Assembly (NCBI RefSeq): GCF_042662225.1
Contig: NZ_JBHSYQ010000003.1
Coordinates: 310,001 to 374,000, forward strand
Reading direction: 5' to 3'
From: Nibribacter roseus
GTDB taxonomy: Bacteria > Bacteroidota > Bacteroidia > Cytophagales > Hymenobacteraceae
Length of the DNA stretch: 64,000 nucleotides
The first letter of the stretch is position 1; every line of letters begins with the position of its first letter. The position numbers and the translations under genes are program-made. The notes below the pieces were generated by a model. It did not search any database. It worked only from the letters and a program-made list of their open reading frames with translations, and was not told the origin of the DNA. Shown here in pieces: positions 24,737-32,842 of this stretch.

Positions 24737-24783
24737 GTTTACACCAGCCGGTCCACGCATTCCAAATCCTTCTCTTTTTGCCG

Positions 24784-24811
24784 GTCATCCTGAGCGCTAG
24801 CCGAAGGATCT
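24784..24811. repeat. GTCATCCTGA...AGGATCT dispersed repeat, copy 1
   Basis: GTCATCCTGAG, 10 bp, then AAGGATCT, forming a short hairpin. The shorter inverted version is at 39863-39880. Confidence 0.65.
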
Positions 24812-25365
24812 AACGAAGACGCATTTCTTCTACCAGCACTTTTACTCCCGCTGTACCCTCCGCCGTTGTTGTGTGTTCTCATCAACAACTTAATGAGCAT
24901 TTGCTCCCATTGCCTCTCTTGCTAAATTTCTAGCTGCTTCTCTCCCTGCTGGGGTTTGTCACTTTTCTCCTTGATGAGAAAAGTAACCAAAAGAATCAAG
25001 AAGCCCTTAAACTCGCTGCCGCTCAAACAGTAAGGGCTTCAGTTAATTTACCACCTGGCCCATGTGCGCTGTTCCATAGCTGCAGTGGCTACTGCTAAAT
25101 TGAACCTGCGTCTCGTGCTCCCGCTAAGCGCCTGCGTGCCCTTGGCACTGCGTTGCCCGCTCCCGCAGGAGGCGCTAAGGAGGAAAGTTGGTACAGATTA
25201 GGCAATACCGATGGTATTGCATGCCCACTCAAAAGAAAAATTTGTTGCGCCTAAAGGTTCTGCCACAGTCTAAACCAACGGCACAACCTATTGATTTTCC
25301 CTTTCTTGAGCACGTTTAACAAATTTTTTATATATTTAATATTAACTATATAATACCTTTCAACT

Positions 25366-25647
25366 ATGGAAGCTGAAAAAGATAAAGCCTTATGGAAAAT
25401 CGCCAAGAAGCGGGTAGCGTTCCGGCGGCATTTTTTCACTTACTTAATCGTCAATGGCTTTTTATGGACGCTATGGTATTATAACGGTACCGGCACCTCT
25501 ATGTATGAGGGCTTACCTTGGCCTGCCTGGGTAAGCTTTGGCTGGGGCATTGGCGTGGCTTTCAATTACTATGATGCCTTCCATGGCAACCATGATTATG
25601 CCGCTGAGCGGGAATACGAGAAGTTAGCTAACAAGAAGAAACGCTAG
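25366..25647 (+). CDS. 2TM domain-containing protein
   Basis: 93 aa. Two transmembrane helices around FFTYLIVNGFLWTLWYYN and WPAWVSFGWGIGVAFNYY, preceded by a basic amphipathic segment (WKIAKKRVAFRRH) and followed by a Lys-rich tail: the layout of the Bacteroidota 2TM domain, also found fused to histidine kinases and LytTR proteins. Function unknown; inner membrane. It precedes the aldolase by 52 bp in the same direction, although the aldolase has its own candidate -7 box. Confidence 0.8.
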   Translation: MEAEKDKALWKIAKKRVAFRRHFFTYLIVNGFLWTLWYYNGTGTSMYEGLPWPAWVSFGWGIGVAFNYYDAFHGNHDYAAEREYEKLANKKKR

Positions 25648-25666
25648 AACTAACCAATTATTTAAT

Positions 25667-25695
25667 TAGTTTTGCTTGTAGACCAAACAAAACTA
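25667..25695 (+). promoter_or_regulatory. Candidate -7 box and inverted repeat upstream of fbaA
   Basis: TAGTTTTG (25667-25674) matches TAnnTTTG and is repeated as its exact complement CAAAACTA at 25688-25695, just before the ATG. It may be a promoter overlapped by an operator-like or 5'UTR hairpin; no -33 TTG is seen. Confidence 0.3.
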
Positions 25696-25699
25696 ACCC

Positions 25700-26764
25700 A
25701 TGGCTAAATTTAGATCTGGGGTTCTGTACGGAGATGAAGTACAGGACTTATATAAGTACGCTAACGAAAATAACTTCGCGTTGCCAGCCGTAAACGTTAT
25801 TGGCACCAACTCTATCAATGCGGTACTAGAAACAGCCAAGGCTGTCAATTCACCAGTTATCATTCAGTTCTCTAACAGTGGTGCTCAGTTTTATGCTGGC
25901 AAAAGCCTGAAAAACGAAGGCCAGGCCTCTGCCATTGCTGGTGCTATCTCTGGTGCACACCACGTGCATTTAATGGCTGAAGCGTATGGCGTACCTGTGG
26001 TTCTGCACACTGACCACGCCGCCCGCAAACTTCTTCCTTGGATTGACGGCCTGTTAGATGCCGGCGAGAAATACCATGCACAGCACGGCAAGCCTTTGTT
26101 CAGCTCACACATGTTAGATCTTTCAGAAGAAGAACTGGAAGAAAACGTAAGAACCTGCTCTAGCTACCTGCAACGCATGGAGAAGCTGGGCATGATGATT
26201 GAAATTGAATTAGGCGTAACCGGTGGCGAGGAAGACGGCGTTGACAACTCTGACGTGGACAGCGAGCACCTGTACACCCAGCCTGAGCACGTGGCTCACG
26301 CCTACGAAGAACTGAAGAAAATCAGTGACCGCTTTACCATTGCTGCGGCCTTCGGAAACGTACACGGCGTGTACAAGCCAGGTAACGTTGAGCTTCGTCC
26401 AGAGATCTTGAAAAACTCTCAGGAATACATCCAGCAGAAATACGGCACTGGTCCTAACCCAGTGAACTTTGTATTCCACGGTGGTTCTGGCTCTGAGAAA
26501 GAGAAAATTACTGAAGCTATTGAGTACGGCGCCATTAAAATGAACATTGACACTGACATGCAATGGGCGTTCTGGGACGGCATCAAAAACTTCTACGAAG
26601 ACAAAAAAGATTATTTGCAAGGCCAGATCGGAAACCCTGAAGGCGAAGACAGCCCTAACAAAAAATACTATGACCCGCGCGTTTGGCTACGCAAAGGCGA
26701 AGAAACTTTCATTGCCCGTTTGAAAGAGGCTTTTGAAGATTTGAACGCATTAGACCGTAACTAA
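25700..26764 (+). CDS. fbaA: Class II fructose-bisphosphate aldolase
   Basis: 354 aa, the length of class IIA enzymes. Zinc/catalytic segment VVLHTDHAARK (H103, D105, H106), EIELGVTGGEEDGVD, FGNVHGVYKPGNV, FHGGSGS and MNIDTDMQWA are all present. Converts fructose-1,6-bisphosphate to DHAP and glyceraldehyde-3-phosphate in glycolysis and gluconeogenesis. Codon use is strongly biased, as expected for a highly expressed gene. A clean intrinsic terminator (26799-26836) and then a 36-bp palindrome follow. Confidence 0.97.
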   Translation: MAKFRSGVLYGDEVQDLYKYANENNFALPAVNVIGTNSINAVLETAKAVNSPVIIQFSNSGAQFYAGKSLKNEGQASAIAGAISGAHHVHLMAEAYGVPVVLHTDHAARKLLPWIDGLLDAGEKYHAQHGKPLFSSHMLDLSEEELEENVRTCSSYLQRMEKLGMMIEIELGVTGGEEDGVDNSDVDSEHLYTQPEHVAHAYEELKKISDRFTIAAAFGNVHGVYKPGNVELRPEILKNSQEYIQQKYGTGPNPVNFVFHGGSGSEKEKITEAIEYGAIKMNIDTDMQWAFWDGIKNFYEDKKDYLQGQIGNPEGEDSPNKKYYDPRVWLRKGEETFIARLKEAFEDLNALDRN

Positions 26765-26798
26765 TCTATATTTTATAACGCTACACAGGCGTCTAAAC

Positions 26799-26836
26799 AA
26801 AAAGAGCTGGCTCATTAATTTGAGCCAGCTCTTTTT
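26799..26836. terminator. Intrinsic terminator after fbaA
   Basis: AAAAAGAGCTGGCTCA / TGAGCCAGCTCTTTTT, a perfect 16-bp stem with a 6-nt loop; symmetric, so usable from both convergent genes. Confidence 0.93.
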
Positions 26837-26844
26837 ATTAGTGC

Positions 26845-26880
26845 GTTTTCGGCTTGTTTTTCAAAAAAAAGGCCGAAAAC
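26845..26880. repeat. 36-bp palindrome family, copy 12
   Basis: GTTTTCGGCTTGTTTTTC / AAAAAAAAGGCCGAAAAC; TTTTCGGC pairs with GCCGAAAA. Sits 8 nt beyond the fbaA terminator. Confidence 0.85.
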
Positions 26881-26896
26881 AGATCACAAGTGCACC

Positions 26897-27454
26897 TTAG
26901 TTTACTACCTGCGCCTCAAAGTTAACTTCAATATCAGTTGCTCCGGTGCTGGAAGTACTGGTGGTAGATTTAGTGCCCGGCTGGTGCTTCAGCGTAACGA
27001 TAAACCGGCCATTACTAACAGAATTGGCAGTAATAATGGTTTCAAGCCCAATAGGCAGGTTGTTTCGGTCGTAATCTAGGTACTGCACGCTAACATCCAA
27101 CCCATTCATGGGTAAAAAGAAGAACATGTGCTCATGGCCCTCGCTTTCAATCTCAGAAGTTAAGTCTTCTGCCGGAGTTTTAGATTCATTCAGTACTTCT
27201 ATGGTGGTGTTGTAAGACACGCCCTGCTTCAGCACGATTTTGTCTTGTGTAGGAGCCTGTCCGCCGGGGCCATCAATATCACGGAAAGTGGCAACCACAG
27301 GGGTACCGCCGTCTGCCGGCACCATGTTCAGGCGCAGGGTAGTGATCAGTTCACCTTCGTGGTCGTGATCATGGTCGTCGTCATGACCGCAAGAAGTAAA
27401 AAGCAAGGCTACAGAAGCAAAAAGGGCAAGGGGAAATTTCAAATATGATTTCAT
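26897..27454 (-). CDS. His-rich lipoprotein paired with a TonB receptor
   Basis: 185 aa lipoprotein (LLFTSC lipobox) whose mature N-terminus is the metal-ligand-rich GHDDDHDHDHEGE. The rest is a beta-sandwich-like domain (LITTLRLNMVPADGG, IVLKQGVSYNTTIEVLNES, HEHMFFFLPM, FIVTLKHQPG) ending in a Ser/Thr linker. It follows the TonB receptor by 12 bp in the same direction. By composition and context it likely presents a transition metal (zinc, copper or nickel) to the receptor; metal identity is inference. Confidence 0.75.
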   Translation of the reverse strand: MKSYLKFPLALFASVALLFTSCGHDDDHDHDHEGELITTLRLNMVPADGGTPVVATFRDIDGPGGQAPTQDKIVLKQGVSYNTTIEVLNESKTPAEDLTSEIESEGHEHMFFFLPMNGLDVSVQYLDYDRNNLPIGLETIITANSVSNGRFIVTLKHQPGTKSTTSTSSTGATDIEVNFEAQVVN

Positions 27455-27466
27455 TTCTTTCGAAGT

Positions 27467-29884
27467 TTAAAGGTTAAAAGGAATACTGACTCTTAAAGTA
27501 ATGTTCCGGCCTACCTCATCGGCGTAGTACCGGAAACGGTTTAAATAATCTCGGTAAGAAGTGTTGAGGAGATTTCGGCCTATGAGCCCGATTTCTACCT
27601 GATGGTTACCCACCTGCAGCGTTGTTCCCGCCTCAGCGTGCAGCAGGAAGTAACCTGCCGGTGGCATGGCATAATCGCGGAGCAGGTAATTGTCTGGCAC
27701 AAAGCGCTGCCTGGCCACGTAGGTGCCGCCTACGGCGAAGAAGTTCTGGCTGAATTGCCCCCGCTGCCCCAGCTTATCCAACTCATAGCGCAGGCTGTTG
27801 GTGAAGCGGTCAGCAGGAATCCAGATCAGGTACTCATTAGCCGTACGGTTAAAGCCCCGCACCAAAGAGGTCTTGCTTTCCAGCATTAACCGATCAGTGA
27901 ACTGATATGTCGCATTTAAGTCAAGGCCCGTCATGGTGGCGTTTGTTTGCCGCTGCCGGGCTGTCAAAAATGCACCTCTAATGGTAAGCGTAGGCTCTGG
28001 GTCAGGCTCCAGGTAAATGTAGTTGTCTATGTAGTTGCGGTACACACTTACCTCGCCGTTCAGGCGCTTGTTTTGCACATAGCCCACCGTAGCCATAAAG
28101 TTGTAGCCCCGTTCTACACCCAAGGCGGCATTTCCATACTCATACGTTCCGGTGCCGTGGTGAATACCGTTGCTGTATAACTCACTAGCTGTTGGTGATC
28201 GCCAGGCTGAGCCTGCATTCAGGCGTATGTGAAAATGGGGACCAAAATCATAAATAGCGCCTAGGGTTCCGGTCAGGTTCTGGAAGGTGTGCCGTGGGGT
28301 AAGCAATTCATTATCCAGGTCATAGTCTCCGGTGCGTTGCGGGGTGTTGCGGCGCAGCATACTGGCCTCCAGCACCCGGTAGTCGTACCGTAGCCCCGCT
28401 TCTAACTGTAAGCGGTTTTTCTGCCAGCGCTCAATCAGAAACAAGCCACCGGTGTAGGTGTCATATTCCGGAATAAAGAAACGCCCGCTAAACTGGTTGA
28501 ACTGGTACAAATAGCTAGCCCCAATGCTCCCGGTTAAATTCAGGAACGGGGCATGCTCCCATAGCACCTCGCCGGTGTGCGTCTGAATGCTGAACCGAAG
28601 CTCAGGGCGGTTAGCGTCTGAGTGATTATCATATTCTTCACGGCGGTTTAACTGCCCCGAATACATAAAGCTCAGCTTGCCCATTGTACCAGTGCGCCTG
28701 AACCCGTTTAGCTTTAACAGATTATGCGTCACCAGCTGGTAAGGCCGCTCTATGGCATAGGTGAAGTCACCGGGGTTTTCAGGCTCACCGCGTTCAATAG
28801 CGTTCTTGATATCCGTGAGGTTACCCACGTGCGAGGCCGAGAACACCCCCAGCTTAGTATGAAACTGACTGAAGAATACCTCAGTACCGTACCGCTCTTT
28901 TCGCCAACCAGCTGCCGCCGAGAAGTTACGCTCGGTGTAGCCGGTGTTGTCCAGGAAATAATCTGGGGCTTTGCTGTTGCCGGCTTTCTTGAGTGAGCCT
29001 TGCAGTCGCCAGCTGAAAGGTGGCAAAGCAGCGGTATTGCCTTCTACCATGGCACTCATTACGCCCTGCCGGTTGTTGCTTACGCCTACCAGGTTAAGCT
29101 CACCGCCTATGCCCGCTGAGTCACGGAGTGGTTTAGGCTGCACCAGAATAACTCCGCCAATGGCATCGGCGCCGTAGCGCACGCCAGCGGCACCCTTTAC
29201 CACGGTAAGCTGGTTGGCCACAAATGGGTCAATTTCGGGAGCATGCTCAGAACCCCATTGCTGGGCCTCGTGACGCACGCCATTGTTCATGACCAATATG
29301 CGGTTGCTGTGCAAACCGTGAATAACGGGTTTGGCAATGCTTGGCCCAGTCTGCAGGCTGGAAAGCCCCGTGAGCCGCTCCAGGCTCTGCGCCAGCGACT
29401 GGCCATGGGTCTGGGCTAGTTCACGGCCACTCAGTTCATTGCTGGCCTGGGTTGTTTCTTCGGGCAGCTTGGCGCCACGCACCTCCACGCTCCGTAACAG
29501 CAAAATGTCTGGGTGCAGCCGGAAATTAACTACCTCCGGTCCCCGGAAGTTTTTCTCCAGCCGCTCCGTGTTATATCCCACGTACCGCACCTCTAGCCGG
29601 TACGGACCCGGGCACAGGTCATGGAAATGATAATGCCCGTTGGCATCAGAAACGCTGATGTGCTGCACGTTCTCACGCCCTTCTAGCACCACGGTAGCGC
29701 CTACAATGGAACTTCGGTTCTCATGGTCGGTGATGGTGCCGGAAAGTGTAATGCCGCAGTCAGCGTCTGACAGCACCTCCGTTAAAGCCGGAGGAACGGG
29801 TCCACTCTGAGCCCAGCTGTTTCCTGTAGGCCAAAAGCCAACGCACAGCAGTAGCAGCACAATATATTTAAAGTTTTTGCGCAA
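27467..29884 (-). CDS. TonB-dependent receptor, ZnuD-like (probable metal uptake)
   Basis: 805 aa. Signal peptide, then a carboxypeptidase-like regulatory domain (~50-130; SGTITDHENRSSIVGATVV), plug domain with PVIHGLHSNRILVMNNGVRH and GVRYGADAIGGVI, and a 22-strand barrel ending FNL. The plug segment QQWGSEHAPEIDP resembles ZnuD-type zinc receptors. Flanked in the same direction by a small His-rich exported protein upstream and a His-rich lipoprotein downstream, which supports a metal substrate. Energy would come from TonB-ExbBD encoded elsewhere; a TonB-domain protein lies at 47.1 kb but is unlinked. Confidence 0.88.
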   Translation of the reverse strand: MRKNFKYIVLLLLCVGFWPTGNSWAQSGPVPPALTEVLSDADCGITLSGTITDHENRSSIVGATVVLEGRENVQHISVSDANGHYHFHDLCPGPYRLEVRYVGYNTERLEKNFRGPEVVNFRLHPDILLLRSVEVRGAKLPEETTQASNELSGRELAQTHGQSLAQSLERLTGLSSLQTGPSIAKPVIHGLHSNRILVMNNGVRHEAQQWGSEHAPEIDPFVANQLTVVKGAAGVRYGADAIGGVILVQPKPLRDSAGIGGELNLVGVSNNRQGVMSAMVEGNTAALPPFSWRLQGSLKKAGNSKAPDYFLDNTGYTERNFSAAAGWRKERYGTEVFFSQFHTKLGVFSASHVGNLTDIKNAIERGEPENPGDFTYAIERPYQLVTHNLLKLNGFRRTGTMGKLSFMYSGQLNRREEYDNHSDANRPELRFSIQTHTGEVLWEHAPFLNLTGSIGASYLYQFNQFSGRFFIPEYDTYTGGLFLIERWQKNRLQLEAGLRYDYRVLEASMLRRNTPQRTGDYDLDNELLTPRHTFQNLTGTLGAIYDFGPHFHIRLNAGSAWRSPTASELYSNGIHHGTGTYEYGNAALGVERGYNFMATVGYVQNKRLNGEVSVYRNYIDNYIYLEPDPEPTLTIRGAFLTARQRQTNATMTGLDLNATYQFTDRLMLESKTSLVRGFNRTANEYLIWIPADRFTNSLRYELDKLGQRGQFSQNFFAVGGTYVARQRFVPDNYLLRDYAMPPAGYFLLHAEAGTTLQVGNHQVEIGLIGRNLLNTSYRDYLNRFRYYADEVGRNITLRVSIPFNL

Positions 29885-29954
29885 CTCAGTAAGAAAATAG
29901 GAAATGGAAAAACAGGAGGAAATCCTCCAAACAGTTCCTCAGGTACAGACTTCC

Positions 29955-29989
29955 GTTTCAGCCTGTTTTTCAGAAAACAGCCCTAAAAC
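29955..29989. repeat. 35-bp member of the palindrome family, copy 13
   Basis: GTTTCAGCCTGTTTTTCAG / AAAACAGCCCTAAAAC, one base shorter than all other copies. Lies between two minus-strand genes. Confidence 0.8.
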
Positions 29990-30033
29990 AGGAGTTTACA
30001 GAACGGCAGAGCCATTCGTTCCTGAGGAAAAAA

Positions 30034-30363
30034 CTAGGAAAGTTGCGCTGCGGGCGGACCGCGAAGGTGCTGCTGAGAAGTAGAAGTAATATATCCGGAT
30101 TGGGGCGCAGCGGCACCAAAAGGAGTTTCAAAGGTTAACGGAGCAGGAAGGCTTACCGCTTCAGCTGGCTGGAACGGCGCATGAAAAAGGTTATCGGTTT
30201 CGCAGTGCGTGTGCTTTACCCCAACGTGCGTCTGCGACTCATCAAGGGCAATTTCCTCGGTATGTTCGTGCGCGTGCAATTGCAGCAGCAGTTCGTTCGG
30301 GGTCATGACCCGCGCAAACAGCAGCAGCAGAAAAAGGGCGCTATACCTAGTGAAATTTCGCAC
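30034..30363 (-). CDS. Small exported His-rich protein
   Basis: 109 aa. Hydrophobic signal segment (YSALFLLLLFARVM) followed by LHAHEHTEE and THVGVKHTHCETDNLFHAPF, i.e. clustered His/Cys/Asp/Glu ligands. Short proteins of this kind occur before metal-related TonB receptors in Bacteroidota. It is the first gene of the His-rich/TonB receptor operon, though a palindrome separates it from the receptor. Likely periplasmic metal binder or sensor; not assigned to a named family. Confidence 0.65.
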   Translation of the reverse strand: MRNFTRYSALFLLLLFARVMTPNELLLQLHAHEHTEEIALDESQTHVGVKHTHCETDNLFHAPFQPAEAVSLPAPLTFETPFGAAAPQSGYITSTSQQHLRGPPAAQLS

Positions 30364-30444
30364 GTCTTATCCAAAGATTCAGGCAAATATACGAAACGTT
30401 TGTAGCTACAGCTAAAATCCTGCCGCTTTTGCTTTATCAGAAGC

Positions 30445-30457
30445 TGACATCCTGTCA
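30445..30457. promoter_or_regulatory. Possible operator dyad TGACA-N3-TGTCA
   Basis: Perfect 5-bp inverted half-sites, ~88 bp upstream of the small His-rich gene's start and ~425 bp upstream of htpG. It could regulate the metal operon; no second copy nearby. Confidence 0.25.
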
Positions 30458-30495
30458 TTTTAATGACTGATGGAACAGCTTTTGCCTACTGGAGA

Positions 30496-30545
30496 ATTGT
30501 TAGTTGCTGATTGTTTTAAAATTGTTGATTGTTCATTGTTGTTTG
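30496..30545 (+). repeat. Heptamer tract ATTGTTN
   Basis: ATTGTTA-GTTGCTG-ATTGTTT, a 4-nt break, then ATTGTTG-ATTGTTC-ATTGTTG-TTTG. Confidence 0.65.
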
Positions 30546-30552
30546 TTTTCAG

Positions 30553-30583
30553 CAATGGCGTGGAAATTACTTCCGTGACATAG
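30553..30583. repeat. GGCGCGGAAGT-type palindrome, diverged copy
   Basis: CAATGGCGTGGAAATTACTT then CCGTGACATAG; matches the perfect palindrome at 44506-44536 at most positions. Confidence 0.55.
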
Positions 30584-30610
30584 AAAGAAAAACTAGCCAT
30601 TCCTGATATG

Positions 30611-30632
30611 TCTCCCTTTGAAGGCCCGGGAT
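30611..30632. repeat. CCCCCTTTGAAGGGGG repeat, partial copy
   Basis: TCTCCCTTTGAAGG-CCCGGGATG; decayed version of the 24708 element in the same orientation. Confidence 0.45.
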
Positions 30633-30730
30633 GATGAAGACTGGAGAAGAACCATCAGCAACAGCAATGAAACGGGAGGGAATGAATTTCTGGAATGAAG
30701 ATTCTGCTTGAGTAATTCAGCACGAGTAAT

Positions 30731-30760
30731 CATCCCCCTACCCCCTTCAAAGGGGGACGA
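30731..30760. repeat. CCCCCTTTGAAGGGGG repeat, inverted copy
   Basis: CATCCCCCTACCCCCTTCAA then AGGGGGACGA; reverse complement of the 24708 element. Confidence 0.7.
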
Positions 30761-30778
30761 AGAAGTAGCTAATTTTCT

Positions 30779-30814
30779 GTTTCTGGCCTGTTTTCTGAAA
30801 AATAAGCTAAAAAC
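30779..30814. repeat. 36-bp palindrome family, copy 14
   Basis: GTTTCTGGCCTGTTTTCTG / AAAAATAAGCTAAAAAC; 68 bp upstream of htpG in a divergent region. Confidence 0.7.
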
Positions 30815-30882
30815 AGAGCATCGGCGCAGCCGAAAAAGAGAGAGAAAACAAAGTTTTTAACACACATCGATATAAAGTAGAA

Positions 30883-32709
30883 ATGGAAGAAAAAGGCACG
30901 ATTTCGATTCACACCGAGAACATTTTCCCCATCATCAAGAAGTTCTTGTACTCAGACCACGAGATTTTCTTGCGTGAGTTGGTTTCTAACGCGGTTGACG
31001 CGAGCCAGAAAGCCAAAAGCCTCAGCAGCATTGGAGAGCTGAAAGGCGACTTGGGCGAGCTGAAGGTGACCGTGAAGGTAGACAAGGAGAAGAAGCAGAT
31101 CATCATCTCGGACAACGGGATAGGAATGACCGCTGAGGAGATCAAGAAATATATCAACCAGATTGCCTTCTCTGGCGCTACCGAGTTTGTAGAGCGCTAC
31201 AAAGATTCCAACGCCGACAAGAGCCAAATCATCGGTCAGTTCGGCCTTGGTTTCTACTCGGCGTTTATGGTGGCCAGCACAGTGGAGATTGACACTTTGT
31301 CGCACCAAGACGGAGCGGAGCCTGCGCACTGGACCTGTGACGGTTCTACCGAATTCACCATCACTTCTGGCTCTAGGACTGAGCGTGGAACGGATGTTAT
31401 TCTGAACATTGCTGAAGATTCTGAAGAATTCTTGGAAGAGGCGCGTCTGCAGACCATCCTGAACAAATACTGCAAGTTCTTGCCTATTCCGGTGGAGTTC
31501 AATGGTGAGACCATCAATAACCCGAACCCGATCTGGACCAAATCTCCGTCTGACCTGACTGACGAGGATTACAAGAACTTCTACAAAGAACTGTATCCGT
31601 TCTCAGAGGACCCGCTGTTCTGGATTCACCTAAATGTGGACTATCCGTTTAACCTCACGGGTATTCTTTACTTCCCGAAGGTGAAGAATGAGTTTGATTT
31701 CCAGAAAAACAAAATCCAGCTCTACAGCCGCCAGGTGTTCATCACCGACGAGGTGAAAGATGTGGTGCCGGAGTTCCTGATGCTGTTGCACGGCGTGATT
31801 GACTCACCGGACATTCCGCTGAACGTGAGCCGCTCGTTCTTGCAGGCCGATGCCAACGTGAAGAAAATCAACACCTACATCACCCGTAAGGTGGCTGACA
31901 AGCTGAACGAAATCTACAAAAAAGACCGCGCCGCCTATGAAGAGAAGTGGAACGACATTGCGGTGTTTGTGAAGTACGGCATGCTCTCAGACGACAAGTT
32001 CTACGAGAAAGCCAAAGACTTCGCGCTGCTGCAAAGCACCGACGAGAAATTCTACACTTTAGAAGAGTACCGCAACTATGTACAGGCGAACCAAACCGAC
32101 AAAAACGGCAACCTGGTAATTCTGTATACCAATGACGCTGAGAAGCAGCACGCTTTCATTGAAACCGCCAAGAACCGCAACTATGACGTGGTGAAGCTGG
32201 ATCACATGATTGACCCGCACTTCATAGGTCAGCTGGAGCAGAAGCTGGAGAAAACCACTCTAAAACGTGTGGACGCTGATACCATTGACAAGCTTATTGA
32301 GACCGATGCCAAGCCAGAGAGCGTGCTGTCTGAAGACGAAAGCAAACGCCTGAAAGAGCTCTTCGAAAAGGCTATCTCTAACCAGAACATGACTGTGGCA
32401 GTAGATGCTTTGAGTCCAGATGACCAGCCAGTGATCATTACGCTGCCTGAGTTCATGCGCCGCATGAAAGACATGAACCGCATGGGCGGCGGCGGCATGA
32501 TGATGATGGGCGACCTGCCAGACATGTACACCGTCACCGTAAACGCCAACCACCCCATCAACCACCGCATCCTGAAAAACTCTGATGAGCGCGGCGAGAA
32601 AATTGCCAAGCAGGCTTATGACCTAGCCCTGCTATCGCAGAACATGCTGACGGGTGCTGCCTTAACGGCCTTCGTGAAACGCAGCGTGGAACTGATTGAC
32701 AAAGAATAG
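30883..32709 (+). CDS. htpG: Molecular chaperone HtpG (bacterial Hsp90)
   Basis: 608 aa. GHKL ATPase domain with FLRELVSNAVDASQK, IISDNGIGMT and GQFGLGFYSAFMVA; middle domain with the catalytic-Arg region (LNVSRSFLQ); C-terminal dimerisation domain. Near the C-terminus there is a Gly/Met run (MGGGGMMMMGDLPDMY) where other HtpGs are variable. ATP-dependent cytosolic folding chaperone. Transcription probably ends at the composite palindrome/terminator starting 6 nt after the stop. Confidence 0.97.
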   Translation: MEEKGTISIHTENIFPIIKKFLYSDHEIFLRELVSNAVDASQKAKSLSSIGELKGDLGELKVTVKVDKEKKQIIISDNGIGMTAEEIKKYINQIAFSGATEFVERYKDSNADKSQIIGQFGLGFYSAFMVASTVEIDTLSHQDGAEPAHWTCDGSTEFTITSGSRTERGTDVILNIAEDSEEFLEEARLQTILNKYCKFLPIPVEFNGETINNPNPIWTKSPSDLTDEDYKNFYKELYPFSEDPLFWIHLNVDYPFNLTGILYFPKVKNEFDFQKNKIQLYSRQVFITDEVKDVVPEFLMLLHGVIDSPDIPLNVSRSFLQADANVKKINTYITRKVADKLNEIYKKDRAAYEEKWNDIAVFVKYGMLSDDKFYEKAKDFALLQSTDEKFYTLEEYRNYVQANQTDKNGNLVILYTNDAEKQHAFIETAKNRNYDVVKLDHMIDPHFIGQLEQKLEKTTLKRVDADTIDKLIETDAKPESVLSEDESKRLKELFEKAISNQNMTVAVDALSPDDQPVIITLPEFMRRMKDMNRMGGGGMMMMGDLPDMYTVTVNANHPINHRILKNSDERGEKIAKQAYDLALLSQNMLTGAALTAFVKRSVELIDKE

Positions 32710-32714
32710 AAGTT

Positions 32715-32750
32715 GTTTTAGCGTTGTTTTTATGAAAAGAGGCCGGAAAC
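32715..32750. repeat. 36-bp palindrome family, copy 15
   Basis: GTTTTAGCGTTGTTTTTATG / AAAAGAGGCCGGAAAC, 6 nt after the htpG stop. Its right arm is also the left arm of a terminator. Confidence 0.85.
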
Positions 32751-32771
32751 GTAAGTTTACCGGCCTCTTTT
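32735..32771. terminator. Terminator overlapping palindrome copy 15
   Basis: AAAAGAGGCCGG / CCGGCCTCTTTT, perfect 12-bp stem with a 13-nt loop. Uses the right arm of the 36-mer, so the two hairpins are mutually exclusive. A near-identical unit is at 33468-33504. Confidence 0.9.
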
Positions 32772-32842
32772 GGTTACTGAAACTATGATCTTTCTTGCCT
32801 TAACTTGTGACCTTTAGCTCATTTCCAGTTCTGGAAAGAGAA

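Larger units (their letters stand above)
24552..25365. other. 814-bp intergenic region packed with dispersed repeats
   Basis: No supported gene. In order: a 36-bp palindrome (24637), a CCCCCTTTGAAGGGGG-type repeat (24708-24736), a GTCATCCTGAG...AGGATCT repeat (24784-24811), a hairpin ACTTTTCTC/GAGAAAAGT (24961-24984), a hairpin AAGCCCTTA/TAAGGGCTT (25001-25039), and a GC-rich tail to ~25180 with short near-palindromes. Elements of this kind recur in Bacteroidota genomes. The last 150 bp are AT-rich and presumably carry the promoter of the 2TM gene. Confidence 0.6.
30364..30882. other. 519-bp divergent intergenic region with several repeat types
   Basis: No gene seen. Contains TGACATCCTGTCA (30445-30457, a 5-3-5 dyad), an ATTGTTN heptamer tract (30496-30545), a GCGTGGAA/TTACTTCCGTG palindrome (30553-30583), two CCCCCTTTGAAGGGGG-type repeats (30611-30632 partial, 30731-30760), and a 36-bp palindrome (30779). 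The htpG promoter must lie in the last ~100 bp. Confidence 0.55.

Noticed and set aside
24552..24788. Long N-terminal extension of PolA
   Set aside because: Runs through a 36-mer and other repeats; the conserved exonuclease domain begins right at ATG 24551.
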